From: Steinernema hermaphroditum
Taxonomy: Eukaryota > Nematoda > Chromadorea > Rhabditida > Steinernematidae
Direction of reading: 5' to 3'
Assembly (NCBI GenBank): GCA_030435675.1
Contig: CM059624.1
Location: forward strand, 6,348,769-6,412,768
DNA: 64,000 nt
Shown: positions 40,877-51,438 of the stretch, one piece after another
Numbering within the stretch: position 1 is the stretch's first letter
How the letters are laid out: each line of letters starts with the position of its first letter
Notes under the pieces: generated by a model
Told to the model about the DNA's origin: nothing
Databases searched by the model: none
What the model saw: the letters and a program-made list of their open reading frames with translations, nothing else
Program-made: the position numbers and the translations under genes

Positions 40877-42593
40877 ATGATGCGCCACAACGTGAATCGA
40901 GCGGCCAACAACCCGGTTGACAACAATGATGACAACGAATATGAAGATGACGAAGAAATGTCCCGCAGTCAAGTTCATCATAGCGCGTTCCTGAGCACAG
41001 ATGCGCCCCAGCTCTACATTCCCGGTTGTCCCATGTTTCTGTCGGCGAGTTCCACTCGAATGGACACGTTTGTAAGATCATCCACACATACATTACAAGG
41101 ATGTTACAGTTACGGTTGCAGGTATTCATACACAAATGGAACATTGGGCAGTTCTCCGTTCACAATGAACTCTCCCAGCACGGAGAAGCGTTAGAGTCTA
41201 AGTAAGTGCAGGCGAACAGCACGCTTTATCGACTCTTCCCAACTTTCAGAGTATTTGGCTCATCCGATGGCAATTACCTGTTTAAGTTGAAGCTCTTTCC
41301 TGGCGGAAAGGATGAGGAGTGCAAAGGATTTCTGTCGCTCTTTCTGCAGATAATGAGTGAGTGTCGGCTGAATACGCTCTCTGTATAAGCTCTTTCTAGA
41401 ATGCCCTATGCCGAAACTTCGATTTCGCGTGAACTTTTACCTGGATACAACCGATGGTCCTCGTGGCTGCGCTCTCAACAAGAACGTCGTTTCCATAAAC
41501 AAAGGTGGATTGGTAACAGCCTCCAAGTTTTATTCGATGGAAACTCTTAAAGTGAGAATGAATCTATGAGTGTCTGACGCAATCACCATTATTTAGAATC
41601 GGCCGAACGTTTATCTCCCCAACGACACATTGACAATAGGCGTCGAACTTACCGTTTTCGGAGACATGCAGTCGCTTAACGTGAACATCGATGATGGTGA
41701 CGAAGAAATGCTGAGTGGAAGGCAAGACCTGTCGGACATGTGGTCACCAGGAACATCAGGCATGCGCCGCAAAGCGAATTCGCCCGTGACGTTTGACCGC
41801 CCAGGGCGAAGTGGTACTCCGGTCAAGTCTCTGCTCTCTGGAAATGAATCAGTTGGTGAATGTTTGACTGCAATCTTCAAGTCCGAGGCGTTCGCTGATA
41901 TCGATATTCAAGTTGCAAAAACTGGCCGCATCTTCAAGTGTCACAAGGCAATCTTGGCGGCACGTTCGTCTTTCTTCCATGCTATGTTCTCACACAAGGA
42001 GACGACAGAAAACGTTACTGGAACTGTAAGAGAGCCACTGTGCATAGCTCGAATGACGTTGAACTCGTTTAGGTTAGGCTCGAGGATATTTCACCGGACG
42101 TTGTGCACGCCGTGCTGTACTTCATCTACTCGGGAAAAAGTGATTTTTCCGCCGTTTCGCCCACCGAACTGTTGGCTGCCGCTGATAGGTACTGCTGTGT
42201 GTGTAGGGATTAGCACTCAAGCCTTGTATTCTAGGTTTTGCCTAGAAGCGTTGAAGCGTGATTGCGAGCTTGCTCTGATGAAGACTAACACCCTTGACAA
42301 TGTGTGTTCCCGATTAAGACTGGCAGATATGTACCATGCCGACAGATTGCGCCAACGCGCACTGTTGATGATTTTCCGCAACCAGAATAGCGTTCTGCAG
42401 AGCGATGTATGTTTCTTGTGCATTTGGGTTTAACTATACGTTATTCATTTAGGAGTGGACGGAACTGGAGCGCCAGTGCCCGTCCTTGGCGGCGGCAACC
42501 CTAAAGAAGATTCTCACAATGCCGGAACCGTTTGCGCGGCGAGGCAGCAGCAGTGACGACAAGCCTGCGTACAAGAGGTCCCGAAGATCATGA
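40877..42593 (+). CDS. MATH-BTB protein, SPOP/MEL-26-like CUL3 adaptor
   Basis: Eight exons, 40877-41071, 41122-41201, 41250-41356, 41400-41551, 41597-42025, 42073-42188, 42235-42406 and 42453-42593, encode 463 aa. A polar, acidic N-terminus ([10 protein letters not shown]) is followed by a MATH domain (about 66-205; [40 protein letters not shown]). Then come a Ser/Arg-rich linker and a BTB domain (about 245-360; [35 protein letters not shown]). Last is a 3-box/BACK-like helical region ([12 protein letters not shown]) and a basic tail ending YKRSRRS, a likely nuclear signal. It should recruit substrates through MATH to a CUL3 ubiquitin ligase through BTB. AATAAA lies at 42677-42682. Confidence 0.9.
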
Positions 42594-42801
42594 AGAGCTA
42601 CTGTGTCCAGTCTTTGTTTATGTTTACTGAGTTAATATTCCGCTATTGTGCACATTCTGATTATCCAGAGGATGTAAATAAATCCACTATAATTGCACTA
42701 TCCAGTGGCTTGTTATTGTATGTCCTCCAGATTGTATTCACATGTTGCGACAAGAGATTTATTGTTCCACAATTAATATGGAATACGAAGCCATTACTGG
42801 T

Positions 42802-44984
42802 CTACTTCGTGATGAACATGTATTCCGAGTTGCTCTTCTTGGGTTCGTTGCTCGGCTTCAGGTGGACGCTGTTCTTCTTCTTCCTGCATCCCTCCTCCCA
42901 CGGTGCCTCGTTCCATCCATTGGCCTTTTTAGCCTTCGACTCTGCCTTCTTTCGGCTCAGGTGGACGGCACGTTCCGATCCGTTCTGTGAGAAGCACGGG
43001 GCGAAGTACTTCGACGTAGAAGACTTCGTGTTATCGCTAGAATGGATTTTCAATAAACACTAAGTAGGTTCGATATCTTACCCTTTATGGTGCTGCACGG
43101 AGGGTGAACGGCGACGACAGAGAGGTTCGTCGATGCTGGTCTTTGAAGCGGCAATCTTCGGAAGACACGCAATATCCTCGATCTCGCTCTTTGTCATGTT
43201 CCACTTCCCCTGGGTGCGGGGAGTGGATCCGTAGTCGGAGACATCGATATCAGGGTACTCAATCTGCGTGGAGGCGTCGGAGACGGTTCGCGGACGATGA
43301 CAGTAGTCCGAGCAGACCGACTTCTGCAGCGCCGGGAAGGGTCCGAAAGCGTTCGAGTACGACTTTTTCGACGAGTGACCGAAGGGGTCAGGGATGTGGC
43401 GGATATCCGCAGAGGTTGCCAGCGAAGCCTCTGAAACGACAATCATTACATTATCTATCGAGCAGTTTCTTAATGCACCCACCAGAAGGACTACGGTACC
43501 TCCGAGCGTAGGGATTCGTAGAGAAAGGTTCAGTGCCCGGGGCGCAATAGCTCGGGCGACTGTTTCGTCCGCAGTCAGAGCCGCTCTTAAACTGATCCGG
43601 AATGGCGCGGATCTCCTTGTAACTGTCGGCGCTTCGATAAGGGCAGGCGATGCGTGCATATGGCTCAGAACCTGAAGAGTTCTATGATAAAACACCAGAT
43701 GCCCAGATTCACCCACAGATGGAAGGGCATCGGCTGATGTCGTCGATGGTAACAGAGCCTCGCATCCTCTTGTTTAAGGTGGCGCCCTGAGGGGCATGGA
43801 TGGAGTTGAAGCCAAGACTTGCGTCGCTGTAGTCCGACCCAGCGCAGCTTGGGTACCTTGCATACGACTTGTAGGTCTCCGATGAAGGTCCAAAGGTACA
43901 GCCGATGACCGACTGGGGACGGCGTGCGTAGAACGACGAAGCAGCTGAAAAGAGAACGTAGAACGGTGTCGGGAGATGTACGTACAGTATCCGTTGTTGC
44001 GGCCATGCTCCACCCAATGACGCGTGTAGCTGTCATCGAAGCGATTGGGAAGCCGTTGCATATCACGAATTTCGTCTTGAGTATATCCTCGCTGACCGCG
44101 GATGACACGAGCATCCGAGTAGGCAGAAATCGAAGGCAGACGGTTCAGTTCCTCGATTTCCTTTGATGACAGCGCATATCTTCCGATCGTTTTCTCCCAC
44201 TTATCAACATCCTCCGCCGTTCTGAAGCATAACTGTATTGGTGGAAAGGTTTCCAGACTTGAAAAGCTTACGAGACATGGGTAGAAGCGTCACTCGGTGA
44301 GCGAATGGCGCCGTAGCAGTGGTCTTTGGCGGTACAATTGGAGCAGCAGAAGCTCGGGTACTTCTTATAAGATCCAAAGGTGTCCGATGAAGGTCCAAAG
44401 GTGGTGTGGAGGACGGAGCCGTCCTGTGGGAAGCCGTTGTTGTAACCGTGTTCTACCCAGTGGCGCGTATAGCAGTCATCGAAACAGTTGGGAAGTCGGT
44501 TCATGTCGCGGATCTCATCCTGCGTGAATCCCCGTCTACCACGGATGATGCGGGCGTCCGAGTAGTCGGAAATCGAAGGAAGGCAGCGCAGATCCTCTAG
44601 TTCTTTCGATGTCAGAGCGTATCTTCCGATCGTTTTATCGGACTTCTCCGGCTCTTCTGCTGTTCTGAAACAAAGAAGCATGAATTAACGCACCCTCCCT
44701 CCTCAAGAAGCTCACGAGACGTAGGTCGAAGCATTGCTCGGAACGCCGATTGTGTCGAAGCAGAGACCCTGGCCTGCGTAGTTGGAGCAGTAGAAACTCG
44801 GGTATTTCTTGTAGGAGCCAAAGGTGCCAGAAGAAGGTCCCACGGTGGAGCAGACCACTGAGCTGTCCTGGAAGCAGTCGGGCATGCAGTTCATCTCGCG
44901 GATCTCCGACTGAGTGTATTCCCGGCGGCCTCGGGCCTCGTCGCTCGCCTCAAGACGCTTGCTGTCCTTGGGCTCCGTCGGCAT
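42802..44984 (-). CDS. Exon-duplicated repeat protein of unknown function
   Basis: Seven exons, 44984-44716, 44664-44272, 44221-43986, 43944-43717, 43671-43495, 43430-43082 and 43036-42802, encode 628 aa with all phases consistent. Module A reads IGRYALxSKExExLxxLPSIS, then SDARxIRGxRG, then EIRDMxRLPNxFDD and YTRHWVEHGxNNG. It is complete in exons 2 and 3 and partial in exon 1. Module B reads FGPSSxTxxSYxxYPS and occurs in exons 1, 2 and 4. Exons 2 and 3 begin with the same codons after the same phase-2 junction, so they arose by exon duplication. Shorter echoes (EIRAIPDQF, DIRHIPDPF) occur in exons 5 and 6. The C-terminus is Lys/Ser-rich. There is no signal peptide or membrane segment; Tyr, Ser, Cys and Asp are abundant. 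I do not recognise the family. Confidence 0.75.
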
Positions 44985-45396
44985 CTTCGATCGCTTCGCT
45001 CAGCTTCGCCAACGAACCACCGCCGAGTGCTCTCCAGACGAGTGATCCGCCTCCGGAGCCCCACCGCTCCTTTTAAACACTCCGCGTCTCATCGAGACGC
45101 AACACTGTCTGCAGAATGGCTGCAGACTGTCTGCAGAAGTCTGCGAGGAACGTCCCGAAAGAATCAGACAATGAGGGGAAGACACGACCACACACAGCGT
45201 TCTTCTGCTTTACCATGCTTCCCGCGTTGATACCCTTAAGTGTGCTCGACTACTGTCGTCCCCTGGCTCCCCCGTTTCTCTGTGAAGAAACCACCATCAG
45301 TTTCTGACACATCTGACTGGAAAGAAAGGCACATTTTATTGTTTTTTCTTCCGAGACAGTTAGTTCAAATCTCTGGAATCTGGAGGTCTTCTATCT

Positions 45397-45677
45397 TCAC
45401 AGCTTCGGGGCGTCGGCGAAGTCGACGCTTCGCTTTCCGTAGTATCCATAGTAGCCATAGGAGGGGTATCCATAGGCGCTGTATCCGTATCCTCCGTAGC
45501 CGTACCCTCCGTAATAATTACCGTAGTAGGAGGGGTAGTAGCTACCGTAGTAGTACTGGGCGTCAGCGAGCGGTGAGAAGGAGAGCGCGGCGACGAGGAG
45601 AATGGCGAGGAAGGAGCTGAAGAAGGGGACAATCTGAATCCGGGCTGGGGAGACACCTACAGGCGGAAGGCGTTCAT
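45397..45677 (-). CDS. Secreted Tyr/Gly-rich peptide precursor, left copy of inverted pair
   Basis: Two exons, 45677-45661 (17 nt: MNAFR plus part of Leu) and 45616-45397, encode 78 aa. The signal peptide runs to ADAQ at about residue 25. The mature part is made of YYG, YGGYG and YGYP units and then GKRSVDFADAPKL. GKR is a classic cleavage and amidation site, so an amidated Tyr/Gly peptide could be released. A minus-strand TATATAAA lies 55 nt upstream (45732-45739). The mature sequence appears identical to that encoded at 46108-46388. Likely roles, by analogy with nematode YG-rich peptides, are antimicrobial or cuticle-related; this is not established. Confidence 0.8.
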
Positions 45678-45731
45678 GGTGGAGGGAGAAGAAGGCGAAT
45701 GCTGGGTGTTGAACTTGTGGACGTGGCGCGT

Positions 45732-45739
45732 TTTATATA
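45732..45739 (-). promoter_or_regulatory. TATA box of the left Tyr/Gly-rich gene
   Basis: Minus-strand TATATAAA, 55 nt upstream of the ATG at 45677. The right copy has GGATAAAAG at the corresponding distance (about 46048). Confidence 0.55.
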
Positions 45740-46107
45740 ACTCTATCGACAAACAAATCCTTCAGATTTACTCGGACGGAACCAGTAAGTGGAGAAGCTG
45801 CCAAACGCCTCTGTCGGAAGATGACAAACATGATCGCGATCGTTTTTTCCTAAAGTCGTTTGAGGAAATTTTTGCCTTAAGCAAACACTCCAACTTCCAG
45901 GCAGTTCTATTGACTTTCCAAAAGGCGGCGCATGGAAACTTTGTTTGCAGATCTTTGGCCTTCGCCGTTTGACACTTCCTAAGAACTCGTTTGACACTTT
46001 CGGTTCTGTTTGAGTAACCCGAAGTGATTTGTGTGTCTATGAGGTTGGATAAAAGGAGCCGAAATCGGCAATTTAGCCAGTCACTGCTCCCTTCTTCTCC
46101 TTCCACC

Positions 46108-46388
46108 ATGAACGCCTTTCGCCTGTAAGTGTCCCTCCAGCCCGGGCTCAGATTCTCCCCTTCTTCAGCTCCTTCCTCGCCATCCTCCTCGTCGCCGCGC
46201 TTTCCATCTCACCGCTCGCTGATGCCCAGTACTACTACGGTAGCTACTACCCCTCCTACTACGGTAATTATTACGGAGGGTACGGCTACGGAGGATACGG
46301 ATACAGCGCCTATGGATACCCCTCCTATGGCTACTATGGATACTACGGAAAGCGAAGCGTCGACTTCGCCGACGCCCCGAAGCTGTGA
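46108..46388 (+). CDS. Secreted Tyr/Gly-rich peptide precursor, right copy of inverted pair
   Basis: Exons 46108-46124 and 46169-46388, with the same exon lengths as the left copy (17 and 220 nt), encode 78 aa. In the leader ALSISPLADAQ differs from ALSFSPLADAQ by one residue; the remainder, with its YG repeats and GKR site, appears identical. AATAAA lies at about 46445-46450. It is divergent from the left copy, with the start codons 430 bp apart. Confidence 0.8.
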
Positions 46389-46707
46389 AGATAAAAGACC
46401 TCCAGATTCCAGAGATTTGAACTAACTGTCTCGGAAGAAAAAACAATAAATTGTTCCTCTATCTACTGGATATCTCCTTCCGAAACAGAGTCAACTGTCA
46501 ACAATCAACTATCAGTACCTAGGAATGCTCTATCTCCAGCTGGGATCCAGCCCTGGAGGATCCATTTGCGCTGAGTAGCCCTAGGGAGTGCCGACGCGCC
46601 TTGTTTTGAATACCGAGAAGTGAATCGAGGATTTTGAAGTTTCTGTGGGACCATCAAGCGAACGAAAGATTTATTCAGAAGGACACATTTTCTTGGGCAT
46701 AACAACT

Positions 46708-47205
46708 TCAGTTTTCTTTGGCAGTAACAACTGCAGCCTCAGGGGCTTCTCCCTTCGATTCTGTGCTCTCCGAGGGCTCACTGGCACCCCTAACGGCTCT
46801 TTTCACGCGATAGCGCTGGTTCTGGAACCACTTGGTGACCTGGTTGGTCGTGAGTCCGGCTTTCTCGGCGACGTTCTTGCGCTCCTCCTTCGAGGGATTC
46901 TGCGTGATGGCGAAGAGCTCTTCGAGGGGCTTCTTCTGCATCTTGCCCTGCTTTCCGCGTCTCATTGGAGCCGAAGACCTCGAGGCCGGGGAGGGGAGGG
47001 ACGAGGAGGCGGCTAAGGCCGTCTGCAGAAGGGAGACGAAGTCGCTCGTCGAGAGGACTTCTTTGATTCTGTCGGCCTCCAGTTTAGCAGCGGATCCGCC
47101 TTCTTCGGACGCCGATGTCGAAGGTTCTTCGGCTGCGGGTCCACTTAGGGCTTTCAGAATTTCTTCGGCTACGCCGCTTTCTGCTAGGACCACAGAGGAG
47201 GACAT
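46708..47205 (-). CDS. Divergent homeodomain protein, single exon
   Basis: An intronless 165-aa frame. Residues from about MRRGKQGK to YRVKRA form a full-length homeodomain. Counting back from W48, the canonical core is kept: R5, L16, F20, L40, V45, W48, F49, N51 and R53 (KWFQNQRYRVKR). Unusual residues are K47 and Q52, so DNA-base contacts could differ from textbook homeodomains. The N-terminal 80 residues are Ser/Ala/Glu-rich with a possible short helix (RIKEVLSTSDFVSLLQ). The C-terminus is acidic or Ser-rich. A minus-strand AATAAA lies at 46670-46675. It is probably a sequence-specific transcription factor; it is not assignable to a class. Confidence 0.8.
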   Translation of the reverse strand: MSSSVVLAESGVAEEILKALSGPAAEEPSTSASEEGGSAAKLEADRIKEVLSTSDFVSLLQTALAASSSLPSPASRSSAPMRRGKQGKMQKKPLEELFAITQNPSKEERKNVAEKAGLTTNQVTKWFQNQRYRVKRAVRGASEPSESTESKGEAPEAAVVTAKEN

Positions 47206-47636
47206 TTTTTGAGAGCTTTCTTGATAACTAACTGTTCGGTTGATTTAAGAATCTAAATATAAAAGTTACCGTAGGAAAGCAATGCAGACGACTGACATTT
47301 GCCTCGCTTTGCACACCTCCCACGCATCGCTTTCGTTTACTCAAAAAAGAGAATCACCTTTTGAGAGCAGGCAAAAAGAAGTGCGCTAATCACTATTAGA
47401 CCTTCCACGACAACTCAATCAAGTCGACATTTCTGTGCAGAAGGTCGGAACTCCCACGATTTCCACTTTTTGGTCTCCGGCGGTCTTTGTTGTCCGCCGC
47501 ACGTTCCCACAGTGTAGCTGGCCTCACGAGATAGTCGAACAGATTACTCTCTCCCCTTCTGCAGAATAATGAAATTGTATTCATTTACTCTCCATTCACG
47601 AGCAGCCTTCGAGCTGCTTAGGGCTGCCTCATTCCT
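47206..47636. other. Divergent intergenic region
   Basis: A 430-bp 5' region shared by the homeobox gene and the chemoreceptor gene. No coding signal. Confidence 0.5.
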
Positions 47637-49043
47637 ATGAATGCGTCCACTCACATCGAGGAGGACGCGTCGGACGGGAGATCAGAAGTTGTCGTTGGCG
47701 TCGTCTATCTGCTTCTCTCGGTTACTACCCTCGTCTTCAACCTCACAATACAGCTTGTAGGTCCGATCTCTGGTCAAATCTCCCTACACTTTCTACAGAT
47801 TATCTCTCGGTCCCAGGACCTCAACTCGCCTGCCTACCGTATAATGCTGCATCTCGGCCTCTGCTGCTGTCTCCAGGTTCTCGCGCAGGCGTTCGCCGGC
47901 ATCTTCTCCGTCGCCCACTCCACCCTCCACCACTGGATTGTGAAGATCCTCGGGGGGCTCCTCAATTCGGCCTGGGTGGCCAGCATTGCCTTCACCCTCC
48001 TCCTCGCCTTCAATCGCTTCGTCGTCGTCTGTTTCCCTCAGAAGGCGGACATCTACTTCTCGCGCACCAAACTCACGCTCATGATCGGCGCCTTCTGGAT
48101 TTGGCCCTTCGGGAGCTTCTTCCTCGTCTACATGACCCCCTTCACCTCGATGCTCTACTTCGTCCTCGAGTTCAGATGGGGCCACGACGGCGCGCTCTGG
48201 AGTGCGACCCTCGAGGAATGCGAGGTCTTCTCCATCATCGCGATGATCCTTCTCTGTGCCGTCTTCTACATCCCCGTCTTCTACAAGCTCCTCATGATGG
48301 TAAAAGTCAGTCTTCAATTAACATTTATGTTTTCTTTTGTTCACGTAGGATAACGAAATCAGATCAGCGATTAGGCAAAGCAGATGCTACTTGTATTCTG
48401 GGATATATTCTAGCTTCTTGCCATAGAAAAACTAATGAAATGCCTTTATGGAGTGTAGTGTCGACGGGTATAGCAATAGCAGCCCTTTTTTAAGCGGTCG
48501 CATTGTTTATGATCTTTTCTTCATCAAATTCCATTTTAATAGATAAAAAGAAGAGCTGTGCCAGGCACTCTCTCACTCTCAGCTTCGATATGAGTAATAC
48601 ATCGTTAATAACGGTTAGCATGACGACCCGCTCTATTGACGATAGTTCCATTGCCCCCTTGTTCCAGAAAAGGAAGCACCTTTCGGGAAGAGTCGCCTCC
48701 TTGTCCGAGCGGAGAGTCCTCTTCCAGGGAATGTCGATCTTCGGCTACAACTTCCTCCTCATGTTCGCCTTCGGAGCGCACAAGTTCCTCTTTCCTGAGA
48801 CAAAGTGGACCTTCTTCGGGGTCAACACTCTCTGGATTCTCAATGCCGCCATAAATCCCGTTCTCTACCTGATCTTCAACAAGTAGGCCCCTTCGAACTC
48901 TTTTCGCGTTCAGTGGTGACTTGTTCAGGGCCGTGAGGACTCCTTTCCTCCACCTTGTGACCTGCAGGCGCCCCGCAATGAAGAGAGTCCGAGTGGTCGC
49001 CCAATCTACTACTCGAACCAATCAGACCCTGGCGCCTAATTGA
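47637..49043 (+). CDS. Seven-transmembrane chemoreceptor (srx-like GPCR)
   Basis: Four exons, 47637-47756, 47799-48299, 48668-48882 and 48929-49043, encode 316 aa. Seven hydrophobic helices can be placed, starting at VVVGVVYLLLSVTTLVF. Motifs typical of nematode serpentine receptors are YRIMLHLGL in helix 2, LLLAFNRFVVVCFP at the end of helix 3 and NAAINPVLYLIFNK in helix 7. The C-terminal tail is basic (KRVRVV). The family is known for chemosensation in worms. Intron 3 is longer (368 nt) than the others and holds no recognised exon. Assignment to srx rather than srt or srv is tentative. A broken paralogue lies at 50.0-51.05 kb. Confidence 0.85.
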
Positions 49044-49374
49044 AAACAAGGCCGTATCAGAAAAGCTGCCTGGGGAATAGAGATGTGGGAATGTTTCCTT
49101 CTAAAAGTGCAAAACACAATGAACGTTTACGAACACGAAGATTCCACCAGGTGCTTCCTGTTGGCGAGCCAATTCCCTTCGTGTTCTATTCTGGCAGTTC
49201 GAATAGGATGCCATAAATAAGTGTACACGCCACTGTGATTGTCCCAGAAAGGTGCCATAAATCAGTGGATTACAAACGTTTATTTTACTGCAATATTCCG
49301 AAACAAATGGCCCCTCGGCTGGACGAGGAAGTGGAACAGCAGCTGTTTCGCCAAATAAACGAATCTTCTCGATG

Positions 49375-49629
49375 TCAGTCTCTGGCCAGGGTCCACACGT
49401 GCTCTTCCCAGGCGGTGAAGACGGCGGAGACAACACGGAATCCACGGGAAGCGAGGAGGTCGAGCACCTCCTTCGGACACAACTTGGTCTTCATAGAGTC
49501 GCCGTCGATCTGGAGTAGTTCGAAGAGTTCCTCCTCGCATGGGGGAGAGATCGTAGTCGAGCCCTGGAAGAGTTTCCGCGACGAGCTGGAGACGATCAAG
49601 TAGTGATCCTTCTCGACTAGTTCGGTCAT
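49375..49629 (-). CDS. GCHFR: GTP cyclohydrolase I feedback regulatory protein (GFRP/GCHFR)
   Basis: A single-exon, 84-aa protein, the same length as human GFRP when the ATG at 49629 is used (MTELVEKDHYLIV). Conserved features are YLIVSSSSRK near the start, EEELFELL in the middle, and the C-terminal block VLDLLASRGFRVVSA with VWTL. GFRP forms a pentamer that docks on GTP cyclohydrolase I. It mediates phenylalanine activation and tetrahydrobiopterin inhibition of BH4 synthesis. The frame is open upstream to 49776, but that extension has no homology and is treated as 5' UTR. A minus-strand AATAAA lies at 49279-49284. Confidence 0.82.
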   Translation of the reverse strand: MTELVEKDHYLIVSSSSRKLFQGSTTISPPCEEELFELLQIDGDSMKTKLCPKEVLDLLASRGFRVVSAVFTAWEEHVWTLARD

Positions 49630-50033
49630 CTTGCGAAGGAAAGCGCTCGTCGGTGGAGGGCAGTCGAAATGAAACAACGACTCTTCCGATTTGGACGAAC
49701 AAAGAGGGCGTGGAAACACAATGACTTTCATAGCTCGAGGACCAAATGAGCCATTCGATGGGACTCTTGAAAACATCGCTTTTATGGAAGAAAAGAAATG
49801 ACTTATGGGGATCAGGGAGGCGCAGAACTAGGGCTAAATTAGCGGTGGGGAGAAGATGACCAGCTAAGAAGGGTATCCATTTATCCGCCGAAAGCTATCA
49901 AGAAGCTACTTTAATTCTGATGGCTTTCATCTTCTTGAGTGGCGCAATCTTGCAGAGCACTAATCGCATAAAGATTCTCCTGAGCTTCCTGAAATTCCTT
50001 CTTTACCCAGCCCTCTTTACAGTCCCTCCTACG
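49630..50033. other. Intergenic, no gene seen
   Basis: It lies between GFRP and the chemoreceptor pseudogene. No exon was supported. Confidence 0.4.
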
Positions 50034-51053
50034 GATTGAGAGTCAAGTAGAGGACCGGGTTGATCGACGAGTTGACGACGTTAATCGTGTTGAGAGCGTC
50101 CACTTCGTGTTGGGCAGAAAGTACTTGTAGATGTGCCTCCCGACGAGACAAGGCGACGTGTACACGCTTATGATGATGGCCTGCACGAGGATTCTCAGTT
50201 CGGTCGGCGGCTGGTTCTGCTTCTTCTAAAGACGTGCCTCTAGAAGTGGTCCACGCAGTGCCTCCCACTCTGAACATGTAAAGTCGGACAAATATGACGA
50301 GGTAGACGATGTCACAGGAGGTTAGAATACGATCATACTGTAGAGGTCTATCCAGGATACGGTATCGCTCCACGAACTGTGGTCGTAGTCCCAAGCGAAG
50401 TGCTTCAGGTCGTAGATGAGGGAGCAGAAAGGGGACATGTAGGCGATGAAGAATAGCGAGATAAAGACCCACGAAGCTGCCAGAGCGATCTAAACGAGTA
50501 CGGTAGTCTTTACTGTACCCCGCGGATACCTTAAATGCAGATTGTGCCCGCTTGGGATAGTACTTGAGAGGTGGAAGACGTTTTGGAGGCAATCGGCGAT
50601 ACCCAGATGGATCATGATGCGGTAAGCGCTTGACTTGAATGGAGAAGAAGGGGATTTGAAGATCTGAAAGGAAAGAAGTGAGTTATTTGACTATATCACC
50701 GAAGCGTTTATGTCTAATTTCCCATTTAATCTCTTCGGAGAGTTCGACGACGTCAAATCCGATGGAGCAGAGGCCTCATTTCCCTTGTGACTCACCATTG
50801 CCGTCATGGCCACTACAGTAGCACAACAAAAGGGACTCGGAAGGCATTGATGTGCAGATTTTCCCGTTCTTTCGAGAATACACAAATATTGTTCGTCAAG
50901 ACTATTTCGTAGGTCTTCCAGAACTTTTGGCGCCCCTTGTATAATAATGTAGGACGACATACTTACATAGAGGACGATGACATAGAGACAAAGAGAAACA
51001 GAGGAAATGGAAGTGTAGACGACGCCGACAAAGAGCTGCCCGACTGACATCAT
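50034..51053 (-). pseudogene. Broken srx-like chemoreceptor
   Basis: Recognisable pieces in order on the minus strand: helix 1 exon 51053-50967 (QLFVGVVYTSISSVSLCLYV, good GTAAGT donor); helix 2 exon starting at 50663 (SSAYRIMIHLGIADCLQNVF); helix 4-5 region (ASWVFISLFFIAYMSPFCSL); a segment with YFLPNTKW; and helix 7 (NSSINPVLYLTLNP). The helix 3 region with the expected NRF motif is missing. The reading frame shifts at least twice, including just after NTKWT, and an in-frame stop follows the YSMIVF segment. It is a paralogue of the intact receptor at 47.6 kb. Sequencing errors could explain single shifts, but not the missing helix 3. Confidence 0.75.
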
Positions 51054-51438
51054 TGAAGTTCAACTTGTCGTCGATTGGATCAGTGCTTGATGAACAGTGA
51101 GAAGGTGACAATGCCGAGAACGCTATTTGACGCAACAGAACTTGTGCTCGACTGAAAGTGTCCTTATTAGTGGGTGAAGATGTCGGCTCTGTTGAAGCGA
51201 AAATGAGAGTGACGTTGAAAGGAATGTTTGTTTTCCAGAAGAAGAGCACGAGTTCGTATGGGCGCATGGCGAACACTCGAGGACAAGCATCGTAGTTTTC
51301 TTCAGGTTTGGACCCGCTTGAAGTTTGTAAACTTGCACTTTTAGGGTGAAATTTTGCACAGTTAGCTATTTTGTGGCCAAGAGTAACCCGAAATGTTGAC
51401 GCTAGTGTGAAAATAAGAATCATCGTAGGTGGGAACAT
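51000..51438 (-). CDS. Doubtful open frame with signal-peptide-like start
   Basis: A minus-strand frame beginning MFPPTMILIFTLASTFRVTLG stays open for about 145 codons from this Met and overlaps the first exon of the receptor pseudogene. The leader looks like a signal peptide and the rest is Ser/Thr-rich with a few cysteines. There is no homology and no splice evidence. It could be chance, or an exon of an unrecognised secreted protein. Confidence 0.22.

Larger units (their letters stand above)
45335..46450. repeat. Inverted duplication containing two Tyr/Gly-rich peptide genes
   Basis: Arms of about 355 bp (45335-45690 and 46094-46450) are near-perfect reverse complements. They cover start codons, introns, coding region and 3' UTR through the AATAAA signals. 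About 400 bp of weakly similar promoter sequence separates them. Confidence 0.8.

Noticed and set aside
43394..43675. Alternative plus-strand and other-frame readings of exon 5 in the repeat protein
   Set aside because: A second frame is open there, but only the chosen one continues the Tyr/Pro/Asp-rich pattern (EIRAIPDQF) and fits the splice phases on both sides.
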